Positions 1-8,811 of a stretch of DNA of 10,096 nucleotides are shown one piece after another. How positions within the stretch are numbered: position 1 is the stretch's first letter; every line of letters begins with the position of its first letter. The stretch covers positions 1-10,096 of the forward strand of contig NW_020169410.1 in assembly GCF_000988165.1 (NCBI RefSeq). The letters are read 5' to 3'. The stretch is from Vairimorpha ceranae (taxonomy: Eukaryota > Microsporidia > Nosematidae). The notes under the pieces are model-generated. The model did no database searches and was not told where the DNA came from. It saw only the letters and a program-made list of their open reading frames with translations. The position numbers and the translations under genes are program-made.

Positions 1-190
1 TATGACTAATGGATTTTAACTAATCCTACGGGGTTCCCTATCTTCCTACAAGCAAGGCCCTAGTGGTATGCTAGTGTGTGTCACTAATTATTTGATTTTG
101 AGTTTTGGTGCCGGAGAAGCTTTCTTAGATGACAATAAATTTATTTTATTTTATTTTTTTATTATTTTTATTTTATTAAATTTAACGTTA
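1..190 (+). repeat. Dispersed repeat family, copy A (probably cut by window start)
   Basis: Read on the + strand, this segment aligns by eye with the reverse complements of 8645-8811 and 9925-10096. The shared landmarks, in order, are ATCCTA followed by GGG, then AAGCAAGGCC, GGTATGCTAG, GTGT, a TTTTGGTG block, and finally CAATAAA followed by a T-rich run (138-177). Copy A is the most diverged of the three. From about 44 to 219 one frame stays open (it would read SYKQG..GMLVC.. and then a long Phe/Ile/Leu run), but the other copies do not preserve that frame, so coding is doubtful. The family is not recognised; a retroelement end, a non-autonomous element or a multicopy RNA are all possible. 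Confidence 0.6.
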
Positions 191-873
191 TGCTGGGCTT
201 TTTTATCTTTGTAGACCTTGCATTTGTGTTCTTGCTACTATGAATATTCATGCCCCTTTTTAATAAAATTCTATTTATAATAAAAAATTTCTAGAAAAAT
301 CATATTTTAAATATTTAAGAAATAAAAATAAACGTAGTGAATACCACAAATTGATAAAAGGACTTTATCGGTTATTGATAGAACCAATACTTGATTTTAA
401 TTAAAGATTCTGTCATTTGATATTGTCAATCAGTTCGCGAGGGGCATGACACAGAGGGATCACAAAAACAACCATTATGATTATAAACATAATTAAATAA
501 AAACAATTTTAACAATAAAACGAAAACATACTTAAATTTTATAGAATACTTTCTCAGCACGAAGAGATTTATTGTAGGGTTTATCACATAAACACATGAT
601 ACAATAATTATGATTTATTTTTATTGAAAAAAGTTTTATATAATTAAAATTAAAAAGTAAATAGCGGAATCAAAAAGTAGAGATAGAATCAATAAATTAT
701 TTTTAAATTTGGTAGATTAGTTGAATACTACCTAAAAATAATGATTTATCTCCTATCCCTGGCACTTATCTACACCTCAATACAGAAATGTGTTATTTTA
801 AATTCATTAGTTAATTATACAAAAATCTATAAAAACATAAGATAAATTTACTTAACTATTTTATTTTACTTAA
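191..873. other. Gene-free AT-rich stretch with a GC-rich inverted repeat
   Basis: No convincing gene lies here. A perfect 10-bp inverted repeat (TCATGCCCCT at 248-257 and its complement at 440-449) brackets about 180 bp. It stands out because both arms are GC-rich in very AT-rich DNA. A second GC-richer patch, 431-462, overlaps the right arm. A 34-codon + strand reading frame at 741-845 starts with a hydrophobic, signal-peptide-like stretch but is too short to support as a gene. Confidence 0.5.
860..865 (-). terminator. AATAAA polyadenylation signal of the 874-1302 gene
   Basis: On the - strand AATAAA lies eight bases beyond the TGA stop of the small membrane-protein gene. The position fits the very short 3' UTRs of compact eukaryotic genomes, but in DNA this AT-rich the hexamer also arises often by chance. 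Confidence 0.4.
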
Positions 874-1302
874 TCATATTAATCTATTTTTAAAAGCGGA
901 TTCAAAGGAGAAGTTATAAGCATATAAATAACAAAAAAACGAAGAGCTAAATAAGATGCATTCGATGAATGTCCCGTAAATCATTTCATGAAAAATTCGA
1001 ATAAATGAGATTGCAATAAGAGATAAAAGTCCTGGACTTAATACCCATTTAAAAAATACAAATCGAAACATTCTATTTTTAAAAATTTTAAAAAAGAATA
1101 TTAGATTACGACCTTTAACAGAATCATTCGTGGTATTAATATCATGAATTTCATTATCTTGGTTTAATTCATTTTCTGAGAGAAGAGTATATTCTGCTGT
1201 ATTTGTGTTATCATTATTTTGCATATTAATTACCTGAGTTAAACTTGCACTTGATAGCAGAATACTAAACACGAATATTTTTAGACAAAATTGAAAATTC
1301 AT
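874..1302 (-). CDS. Hypothetical small secreted or membrane protein, 142 aa
   Basis: The family is not recognised. Residues 1 to about 22 form a classic signal peptide: Lys8 followed by a hydrophobic core (IFVFSILLSS) and small residues for cleavage. Residues about 25-62 are polar, rich in Asn, Asp, Thr and Glu, with no clear motif. Residues about 66-82 are basic and aromatic, followed by two likely membrane helices at about 81-101 and 107-127. The protein is therefore predicted to enter the secretory pathway and sit in a membrane with a short soluble N-terminal domain. The ATG is the first in frame; a CCT-containing motif (TCCTTA) abuts it, a weak version of the C-rich start motif seen in microsporidia. 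An AATAAA follows the TGA stop closely. At 142 codons without a stop in such AT-rich DNA, and with ordered topology, it is probably a real gene, possibly lineage-specific. Confidence 0.6.
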   Translation of the reverse strand: MNFQFCLKIFVFSILLSSASLTQVINMQNNDNTNTAEYTLLSENELNQDNEIHDINTTNDSVKGRNLIFFFKIFKNRMFRFVFFKWVLSPGLLSLIAISFIRIFHEMIYGTFIECILFSSSFFCYLYAYNFSFESAFKNRLI

Positions 1303-2200
1303 TAAGGACTAAAAAAAAATCATATAAATACTTAAAATTTAATTAATTTTTTTCCATAAATGGTAAGTTTCTAAAAAAAGTTAACTGTTTTTATATCAAC
1401 GTATATTAAATATATTAATTGTTTAGTAGTTTTAACAGCTTTGATTATAGAACTATATTATGGGTTAAAATTTAAAAATTTTGTCACTAAGAACATTATT
1501 TACAATTAAATTTTTCTCAATTTGTTAATAATTTATGTTTATTAAATAAAAAGTGATTTATTACTTTAAAATGCAAAAGACTTTACTTAATGTATAAATA
1601 TTATTTTTTAGTTTAAAAGCACAAGATATATACAACAATAATCATATTAGAGAAATTTTTGGTAGTAATTTATCTTACGATATATTAGTTAAATTTAAAA
1701 TTACATTTAAAAGTTTATGCTAGTTATTAAATCTTTAAATAACTGATAAATGGTCATTTAAAATATATAAATTGTTTATATACATTAATACTAAGTCTTT
1801 AAAAGGCCTATTTAAAATTAGTATATATTATTGTAAAATTTAAGATGATTTAGAAGAATATTTTTGAAATGTAGATAATATTGTCAATGCGCTATTAAGA
1901 TTACTATTCTCATTATATTAATAATAATCTTCTAAACTTACTTAATTTTATCCATATACAAGAAGAAAGTAGTAAAATAAAAGTGTTGTTAATTATTAAA
2001 ACTTTTTTGGTGTATGTCGGTTTTGCAGCGTTTTTGAAAATTTATAGCATTTAACTTTAAAATGTTAAAAATCTATTGTTAATATTGTAAATGATAAAGA
2101 CATTTACTTTGAAGCCACTATTTTGGGATGAAATTTAACAAATTATATTTTGAAAATGCATTCGCAGAACAAGCACGTGTAAATAAAGTGCTTTGAGAGT
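1303..2200. other. Gene-free AT-rich spacer
   Basis: No reading frame of useful length and no recognisable domain was found on either strand. Near its right end, 2171-2193 can form a small hairpin (AAGCAC, 11-base loop, GTGCTT), just outside the left end of the Merlin-like transposon. The 5' region of the 142-aa gene begins at 1303 but shows no distinct promoter beyond general A/T richness. Confidence 0.5.
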
Positions 2201-2243
2201 AAATGTTATATTTAGGTATTTTTTGATACAATCAAAATTTTTT
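2201..2243 (+). repeat. Left terminal inverted repeat of the Merlin-like element
   Basis: It pairs with 3152-3194. The core reads ATATTTAGGTATTTTTTGAT, followed by AATCAAAATTTTTT. Differences are T versus C at position 7, C versus T at position 29, and one near the inner end. Confidence 0.85.
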
Positions 2244-2259
2244 AATTTTAGCTCTTAAA

Positions 2260-3059
2260 ATGATAAAATTAAAAGAGAGAGAAAAATATGATAATTTAGC
2301 CCAGTACGTTGAATTGATGTATAAAAATAGAAAATGCATAAAATGTGGTTGTACAAAATAGCACAAGCAAATTGATAGACTTGTTTGTATCTTTTATGCC
2401 CGTAAAAAGAGATTTAGTTGCTACCAGAATTCTATTTTTGACAATCCAAGCATTGGTGTTGAATAAATAATCAAACTTTTGGATTTATAACTTAGCAATG
2501 CTTCATTTGCTTTAATTAAACGTCTATCTACAATATCTAAGACAATTTTTAGTCGGATTTTAATTAATACAAGAAAACTAGATACTTTTAACAAACATCT
2601 AAACTTCAACCTAAAAAAACTAGATGGTGATAAATGTATCGTGGAGGTGGATGAAAGCAAGTTTGGCAAGATAAAATTTAATAGAAAACATTCAATGGGT
2701 GGTGTATGAGTTGTTTACGCGGTTAGTAGAACTGGTAAACGTATTGTATTACAACCCGTAAAACAAAGAAATAAAGAAACATTTACAAATTATTGTATAA
2801 AATTCTTCGATAGTAAATCTTTAATTTATTCAGATTGCTAAAAAGGCTGTAATGATCTCTTTAAGTATTTCAGTTTACATCAAACGGTAAATCATTCAAA
2901 AAACTTTGTAAATAATAAACAGGAATTCGTACGAATACAATCGAAGGAAATTGTAATGCGATCAAAAAGACTATTCCTGGCATATGTAGAAATTTAAAAT
3001 TAGTTGATATTTGTTTATTTAGGTTTCTTTTAAAAAAAATGAAAAAAATTATAATTTAA
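2260..3059 (+). pseudogene. Merlin/IS1595-family DDE transposase pseudogene
   Basis: Translating from ATG 2260 gives a recognisable transposase of about 265 residues interrupted by stops at 2359, 2464, 2488, 2707 and 2839. A one-base loss in an A tract near 2919 moves the tail into another frame, which ends at TAA 3057. A zinc-ribbon-like N-terminus (CIKCG near 2335, a later Cys near 2425) precedes the catalytic core. The DDE triad can be read as Asp in VEVDESKFG (2650), Asp in IYSDC (2833) and Glu in TNTIEG (2943). That puts 60 residues between the two Asp and 36 between Asp and Glu once the lost base is allowed for. The 2707 stop sits where relatives carry Trp (TGG to TGA). The C-terminal GIRTNTIEGNCNAIKK block is typical of the family. 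The gene is inactive as it stands. Confidence 0.9.
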
Positions 3060-3151
3060 AATGCTTATTAAAAATATTACTTTAATTCATTATTAAGCTC
3101 ACAAGATAGAAAAAAGTTTATTTTAATCATTTTCTTACTACAAAAATTATA

Positions 3152-3194
3152 AAAAAATTTTGATTATATCAAAAAATACCTAAATATGACATTT
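3152..3194 (-). repeat. Right terminal inverted repeat of the Merlin-like element
   Basis: This is the inverted partner of 2201-2243. It begins about 90 bp after the transposase stop. Matching continues from 3194 inward to 3152 and is lost on both sides beyond that. Confidence 0.85.
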
Positions 3195-3800
3195 TAACTT
3201 AATATTTTCAAGTTAAAAGGTATTTCGCAAACAGAATACCTGTTATTGTAAATTAAATTTATTTAAACAACTATGCTACATTACGTAAAAAGATTTTCGT
3301 TTGCATTTAATGCATTTTTGATATAAAATAGTCTTTTTAAATTCTGCTAGTACGATTTGTAACTCTTCTTTCGCAGATTTAAAAAAATAAAGATTAAAAT
3401 TTTAAAGTAGTCGAAATCGTGCAACTTATTAGGTGCAAAATCCAAGTTTAAGCTTAAAAGTTTAGCTTAGAATTACATCATGAGTTTAACAACATGGAAG
3501 CAATCAAAGAAAAAAAGTAATCTTTGAAGTAAAAAAAAGACAGTATCTTTTATATAAAATCTTAAAGTATATGATTAAAAAGTATAATCATAAAAAAAGA
3601 AATTTGTAAGGAAAAGCTAGCAAGTTATCAATCAAAATATTTATATAATAAAATAAAAACTAAAATAAACATAAGAAGTTGTATAAATTGATAAACGACC
3701 CCTACTTCTACTTAAAAAATTTTACTATGTTTAAGACAAAATAACATCACAGCCGAAGAAAAGAAAAACTTTAAATGTTTCAAAATAGTAATATCTTATA
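3195..3800. other. Gene-free stretch between the transposon and retroelement-like debris
   Basis: It begins with a small hairpin at 3219-3240 (GGTATT, 10-base loop, AATACC) whose arms repeat the GGTATT core of the transposon ends. The rest is A-rich with stops in all frames. An ATGGAAGC at 3494 could be the old start of the gag-like remnant that follows, but the frame closes after eight codons. Confidence 0.4.
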
Positions 3801-4470
3801 GAAGAAGGGCGCAAATGTTTTTATTGTTTGCAAAAAGAGGATCTGTGGGCTACTTGGCAAATAAGTGCGACAGGATGCTCTCGTTTGATTGCACGAGAAG
3901 AGATAATGAGACTGAAAATTAAATTTATTCGGTATTGTGCTTAAAATATGGACTCAAGAGCTCAAAAAGAAAAAAATTCTCTCAGCACAAAAAATCCTTG
4001 CGAATAAAAAAGTTAAAATTCTTTAAATATAAAATTAATACAGACGTGATTTTCCCTACCAAAAAATAAGGCATTTTTGTGCTAGACAAAGTTAATTTAC
4101 TTTGATAAAAAAAGGGTCAACTAACATAGATAATTATCTTATACACAATGGAAAGTTAAAAAAAGAAAAAGTACGATTTGCTAACAACTAAAATTGGTTA
4201 ATGTATAAATGCAGGATAGAAAGAATTTTGTTTGTTCTGACATAAGATGGGATAAAAGTACATACCATAAAAAATACTAAAAGGAAATGGCCATTCTCTT
4301 TGTATGAAAGCCTTTATTTAAACTCGAATCCTTAAAAGCAATGGAAAGTACCTATCTGGTGAAAGTATTTTTATGGACGATCGAAGAGGGGACCTGAAGA
4401 AGGAGTTGCAACATTGGGCTGATGGAAGGTAAATTAACGGAAGAGTTAAGGGATCTGAGTACTTTGGTGA
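3801..4470 (+). pseudogene. Possible decayed gag-pol retroelement fragment
   Basis: This is weakly supported. At 3801-3857 one frame reads EEGRKCFYCLQK and continues with spacing C-x2-C-x4-D-x4-W. That fits a retroviral-type CCHC zinc knuckle in which His and the last Cys have mutated (one base each). At 3994-4054, across a frameshift, it reads ILANKKVKIL and then INTDVIF, reminiscent of a retropepsin strand and its D-T-G-A-D active site with two residues missing. At 4361-4381 a third frame reads ESIFMDD, reminiscent of the reverse transcriptase F/Y-x-DD box, although this is closer to the protease-like motif than usual. The Gag, protease, RT order is right and the segment 4290-4470 is less AT-rich than its surroundings. 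No long terminal repeats were found, and each motif alone could be chance. Confidence 0.25.
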
Positions 4471-4701
4471 TAAAAATAAAAAGCTTAATAAAATTGCTTT
4501 TATTAATCTTTATACCACAAAGATCTCACACCAGAATACTATATATGTTAGTTAATGAAATATTATAACCAGGAAATTTAACAGTTCAAAAGTAATTGTA
4601 AAGTGCTTAAGTATAATTTACTTTATAAACTAATTTTTATCCTTAAAAAGATGAGAATGTGATTTTAGAATAAACAACAAGATAAAATATAACCAATTTA
4701 A

Positions 4702-6231
4702 TTATTTTTTCTTACCAAACACCAAATTATATAATTCTTGAACTTTTTCGATTTCTTTTGCTGCTTTTTCGGCTTTTTTATATAGATTTTGTATTCCTTC
4801 TTTTATTTCTTGTTTTTTATTTTTTATTTTATTTAAAAGAAAATCTATACTTTTTTTACGAGGTAGATTAAGATCTTTTGCTAGATATCTTATATTTGCT
4901 TTTGTGCACCGATATTTTCTCTTTAAAAATTCCTTATACAATAATTCTTTTTCAGTCTCAGTTAAATCTCTAAATTTATTGTTTGTGGTCTGTACATTTA
5001 GGTTTTTAAATTTGTCGGAACTAGATCTTTCTATATTACTGTTTATACCAGTATTATTTTTATCCTTTAATTCATTAAACAGATAATTTTTGTTTATGAA
5101 ATAATTATTTGTATTAATATTTGTGTATAATCTATTTATAGTTCCAGGAAATCTATTAAAGTAGTATTTGCTGGTAAAATTGTTATTTTTACATATAAAA
5201 TCTAAAATATATTTACCATAAATATCTCTATTAGAAATGCCATTTATTTGTTGTGTATCATTGATTGTTTGATTTCTGATAAAATAGTCTTTTTTATTAA
5301 GTCTAATATCTTTGTCATTTTTTAATAAAGTGACTTCATCTGATTTACTTGTTTTTAAATCTACGTTGTGGTTTATTATTTTACAATTTTTCGTTTTTCT
5401 ATGTATATCAGATTCTAGTTTATAATTTAAAACAAATTGATTACTAAAATTTTTACAAATATTGCCATTCATAAAAGCATTTTTGTTCTGTAAGTTCATT
5501 ATTGGCAAACTGTTGTAAGATTTGATATTTTTAAGTACAAGCGTTTTACTTGAAAAATTTATCCTATTTAACTGTTGTTCATTTTCATTACTTTTTTTTA
5601 TAATTTTATAATTCTTATCAAAGTCATCATTTATTTCCAATTCTCTTTTATTGTGCCTAAAATTCTGTTTATCATTAATTTTTATGTATGATCTGTCAAT
5701 TTTGGTCCTTAAATTATTTAAATTATTTTCATTAAAATTCGCCTGTCGTTTAAAATTATTTTTCTTGTCTATGTTTCGATGTTTATTCAAGCAAAATGTA
5801 TTACTTTTATTTTCAAATGGATCGATATCAATAGAATGATAAATATGTTCTTTTATTTTTTCTAGAGATTTATTCAAATCTTTTTTATCAAAAAATAATA
5901 ATTCCTTCTTGTTGCTATGTAATATTAATTTATGATCCAATAACTTAGTTTTATCTGTTTGTTTTTCTTCTTTAAATTTATAATCATCATTTATTGTTTT
6001 TTGTCTCTTAGTATAATCCAAATCTTTTACCTTTTTTTTTAATTTAATACTTGCATCAGATGATTTATTCAAAACCTGATTTTTACTTAATGATTCAAAT
6101 CCCATCTTAATTCTTTTAAATTCAATATCAACCATACATACCTTAGATTCATCATCATTTTCTTTATGATACAATTCTTTGTCATTATTACATTTTTTTG
6201 TAATTTTTCTTTTTATTGGTTTTCCATACAT
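4702..6231 (-). CDS. Lys/Asn-rich, probably nuclear protein with homeodomain-like C-terminus, 509 aa
   Basis: No family is recognised over most of the length. Residues 1 to about 420 are highly polar, rich in Lys, Asn, Asp and Ser, with almost no hydrophobic clusters and therefore probably disordered. Basic runs such as KPIKRKITKK at the N-terminus could act as nuclear localisation signals. Residues about 422-476 look folded: Leu431, Phe435, Leu450-Ala451, Leu454, Leu456, Ile462 and Leu465-Leu466 follow the spacing of a homeodomain. However, the hallmark Trp48 and Asn51 positions carry Leu and Lys, so sequence-specific DNA contact in the usual way is doubtful. Residues about 472-505 form a charged amphipathic helix, possibly a coiled coil. 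ATG 6231 is the earliest possible start, since TAA lies directly before it in frame. A second, out-of-frame ATG sits eight bases upstream. No C-rich start motif is seen. A 1.5-kb open frame in such AT-rich DNA makes a real gene very likely. Confidence 0.85.
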   Translation of the reverse strand: MYGKPIKRKITKKCNNDKELYHKENDDESKVCMVDIEFKRIKMGFESLSKNQVLNKSSDASIKLKKKVKDLDYTKRQKTINDDYKFKEEKQTDKTKLLDHKLILHSNKKELLFFDKKDLNKSLEKIKEHIYHSIDIDPFENKSNTFCLNKHRNIDKKNNFKRQANFNENNLNNLRTKIDRSYIKINDKQNFRHNKRELEINDDFDKNYKIIKKSNENEQQLNRINFSSKTLVLKNIKSYNSLPIMNLQNKNAFMNGNICKNFSNQFVLNYKLESDIHRKTKNCKIINHNVDLKTSKSDEVTLLKNDKDIRLNKKDYFIRNQTINDTQQINGISNRDIYGKYILDFICKNNNFTSKYYFNRFPGTINRLYTNINTNNYFINKNYLFNELKDKNNTGINSNIERSSSDKFKNLNVQTTNNKFRDLTETEKELLYKEFLKRKYRCTKANIRYLAKDLNLPRKKSIDFLLNKIKNKKQEIKEGIQNLYKKAEKAAKEIEKVQELYNLVFGKKK

Positions 6232-7290
6232 TTATGCATAAAAAAATTATTAAATTTAAACACAAAAAAAAGAAAAAAAACAAAATGATAAAAAAGTAAA
6301 TTTAATGATCTGTAATATAAGCAGAAAATTATTTTATACTGATGTATTTTGCATATTTAAATTATTTAATAGTTTGTTTATATATGTGACAAAGACAAAA
6401 TATTTGCTTTGTAGAAGAACCAAGCACATTTTATTACAGAATATATAAAATTAAACATTAAACAAAAACAAAACTCTTATACTTTTTATAAGAACAAAAT
6501 ATTTGTAATTATACTAAAAAAAGATATCACAACTTTTAGAATTTTCATATTAATGATATATCAAACAAATCTTTAAATGATATTTACCCAATAAAAAAAT
6601 TATCCAGTAAGTAGTAAAGATTCTTCTATTGTTATTTAAAATTACAATTTTATTAAAGCTTATTAATATTCAATATACTTTTATTAAAAACTACTACAAA
6701 AAAATCAAACTACAATTTAACAATGTTGTTGTAACCATTAGCTTAATAACAAAACGGCAAAGTATAATTTTCTTTAAATATCAAAATGGAAGAAAACTTA
6801 AGCAAATAATGGAATGAAAATTATAATTTGAAATTAAACAACTACTTTTTTAATGATGAGAGAGCCAATGAAAATTATTTTTATTTATTCTAACTGTCAT
6901 AACCACCAGATTACATTTTGTTATCGGTGTTAAAACTACGAACATTATAAGCTAGTAAAATTTTGTAAATATTCTCTAAATTAGGGATGCAAAACTTAAA
7001 TAAAAGAATAAGTACTTATAAAATATTTAGGATTCTGTAAATTTACAATTATAATTTATGTTAAAAAATCAATATATTATAAAAGATAAATATTAAAAGT
7101 AGTTGCTATGTATCAACTAGACATAACTTTATAGCAATAATTTAAAAAAAAATATATTGTAAATGTAATTAATAATAGTTAATAATTTTGTTGTAGTATT
7201 TTTCTTTATTTCACTTTTCAAATTATATGGTAGAGTAAATCTTTATATATCCTTTTTAATGCAAATAAATAGTAATTTTGTAACATTAAA

Positions 7291-7338
7291 CCTGTAACCC
7301 CGGCTCGCGCTCGAAACACAGCCGCGTAAAGTTTTTTT
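7291..7338 (+). other. GC-rich hairpin island followed by a T run (candidate small RNA, unproven)
   Basis: Within very AT-rich DNA, 7291-7327 is about 60% G+C. CGGCT at 7301-7305 can pair with AGCCG at 7320-7324 around a 14-base loop. A run of nine or more T follows after CGTAAAG, resembling an RNA polymerase III stop for a + strand transcript. On the - strand GTTTCGAGCGC partly fits a Pol III B box. No tRNA cloverleaf could be built and no known RNA family was recognised. Confidence 0.2.
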
Positions 7339-8626
7339 TTCTTACAAATTTTACTATACTTGTGTTTATTAAATTTTAAAAATTTCTGCTTACAGTTTAT
7401 ATTTAAATGCTCGTACACAGATTTAAATTTATAATATTTTTGAAATGTAACAAGACAAGGCTTACTGTGACAACAGCTACGTATATTTAAATATAAATTT
7501 TAAAAGACAATCTTGCTTAGAGATTTGTTAAATAATAATAAGTTGTAAAAGATTTTATTCTTTAATACATTAGAGAATGAACAAAATAAATGTTTAAAAT
7601 TTGAAAATTTTTTTCCCGCACATATAATTAAAAAATCTTATATTTAAAATTGACACCATAATAATCATAAGGATAGAACTAAAATAGTATTTATGACTAA
7701 TGTAATAAAAATAATATTAATAGTGTTGATGTTTTAAATAAAAATCTTACCAGGTTTATAATGATTCATATCTTTTAAAAAAATTTTAAATTTATCTTAA
7801 TACTAAATTAAATAAAAATAATATTGTCATACAAATGTTTTTATACTTTAGATACAGTATACTTATATAAATCCATGAAAACAATTTTAAACTTAAACAT
7901 AACTTAATTATACGTAAAAGCTCTGTAAATAAAACGCTTAAACAGCACATTTTCGACCAAAAAAAATCTGCCAACATTTGAACTTTTTCAATTGTGGATC
8001 GGGCTTGACTTGAAAGATCAGATATTTTACTTTGGTATTAAGTTGTTCTTCTCGTATTAAATTAGGTGTATTTACAATCGTTCATCAAAATCTTTTAAAT
8101 TATGTTTAATGCTACATTATTGTTATAAAAATAAAAATTTTTGATTTATGTAAAAATTTCATATGAAATATTTAATGATTAATTTACAAAATTATTTTTT
8201 AAAATTTCAGTTTTAATATAATATTTACTAGCTTAATATTCTATCATAACAAAAAATTTTAAATTTTTTAAATAAAAAAGTATAAGAGTAAAATATAACT
8301 AAAATATTTCTTTTGACATTTTAAAAGAACATTATTATACTTTTTAAGAGTAAAAAATAATCATTTTATGCTTTTAAATTTTAATGTTTACATTTAAAAA
8401 GAGACAATAAAGGAAACAAAACATAAAAATGCAAAAAATAACTATAGAGTAAATATGTATTTTAAGTTAAAAACATATAGTTTTTATTCTACTGCAGGAA
8501 TAGGATATGTTTATAATGTTTTGTCTATAATATTAGACTTAAAATTGGGCGGAAACACTTTTAAATTGAACTCATGTTTTTATCCAACAACTATATTAAA
8601 AAATGGGTTACTTTATCAGTGTATTT

Positions 8627-8644
8627 GTTAAAAAGCAGCCTTAA
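8627..8644 (+). repeat. 18-bp direct repeat, left of repeat copy B
   Basis: GTTAAAAAGCAGCCTTAA recurs at 8812-8829 with one change (C to T). The pair brackets copy B like a long target-site duplication. A cautionary point is that GTTAAAAA also occurs at the matching place in both 82-bp units of copy C, so part of it may belong to the repeat itself. Confidence 0.6.
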
Positions 8645-8811
8645 AAAACAAAAAAGAAGAAAAGTCACCATAAACTCCACCGTAAAAATAAAACATCAAT
8701 AGTGTGCTTACACGCCAGCATACCTTTACGGCCTTGCTCATACGCACTCTTAGGATACAGAATTTTTGATCTACTTTAAGTGAGTGTACAGAACAGCATC
8801 GCCCGGCTCAA
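8645..8811 (-). repeat. Dispersed repeat family, copy B
   Basis: Read on the - strand it matches copy C closely: CTGTATCCTAAG, GAGCAAGGCCGTAAAGGTATG, CTGGCGTGTAAGC, ATTGATGTTTT, TTTACxGTGGAGTTT, TGGTGxCTTTTCTTCTTTT. It lacks the roughly 13-base insert near CTCTTTTCTCC that copy C carries. It ends in a T-rich tract on this strand. Its left and right edges are set by the 18-bp direct repeats. Any reading frame shared with copy C is broken here by TGA in place of TGG, and substitutions are not concentrated at third positions, so copy B does not look like a protein-coding unit under selection. Confidence 0.75.

Larger units (their letters stand above)
2201..3194 (+). mobile_element. Merlin / IS1595-type DNA transposon, dead but nearly full length
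   Basis: A 994-bp unit is bounded by 43-bp terminal inverted repeats (2201-2243 and 3152-3194) that agree at about 40 of 43 positions. Inside lies a single transposase pseudogene on the + strand, starting about 16 bp after the left repeat. The size, one-gene layout and DDE transposase match the Merlin superfamily, the eukaryotic relatives of bacterial IS1595/ISXO2 elements, which are known from microsporidia. No clear 8-9 bp target-site duplication is visible just outside the repeats, so either the exact ends differ from those given or the duplication has eroded. Short hairpins lie close outside both ends (2171-2193 and 3219-3240). The well-kept repeats suggest that related copies could have been mobilised in trans. 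Confidence 0.85.
6232..8644. other. Long gene-free stretch
   Basis: About 2.4 kb with no gene that can be supported. The 5' flank of the 509-aa gene is here and shows only A/T-rich tracts. On the - strand about 8038-7792 stays open for roughly 80 codons and would encode a hydrophobic peptide; this is more than expected by chance in DNA this AT-rich but resembles nothing known. A GC-rich hairpin island lies at 7291-7338. Otherwise the DNA consists of A/T tracts with frequent stops, consistent with worn-out mobile DNA. Confidence 0.45.

Noticed and set aside
56..75. tRNA D-arm/A-box-like GGCCCTAGTGGTATGC in copy A
   Set aside because: The other copies differ at the key bases (GTAAAGG) and no T-arm or cloverleaf can be drawn.
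104..118. TGGTGCCGGAGAAGC as a retroelement primer-binding site
   Set aside because: Copies B and C read TGGTGGCTTTTC or similar at the same place, so the tRNA-like match is not conserved in the family.
138..177. T-rich ATTTT tract as an origin or telomere-like repeat
   Set aside because: It is irregular and forms part of the repeat family's tail; no telomeric unit is present.
741..845. 34-codon + strand frame beginning with a hydrophobic stretch
   Set aside because: It is too short to distinguish from chance and has no C-rich start motif.
2421..2669. 82-codon open frame on the - strand
   Set aside because: It is antisense to the transposase pseudogene, whose + strand frame carries recognisable family motifs.
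4904..5839. Two + strand frames of about 60 codons (4904-5086, 5651-5839)
   Set aside because: Both are shadows of the 509-codon - strand gene; Lys/Asn-rich coding yields Phe/Leu-rich antisense frames.
6629..6817. 62-codon + strand frame
   Set aside because: No domain, start motif or ordered composition was seen; it looks like chance in AT-rich DNA.
7218..7418. 66-codon - strand frame
   Set aside because: Its only distinctive residues (AVFRARAGVTG) come from the GC-rich island; no family or start signal was seen.
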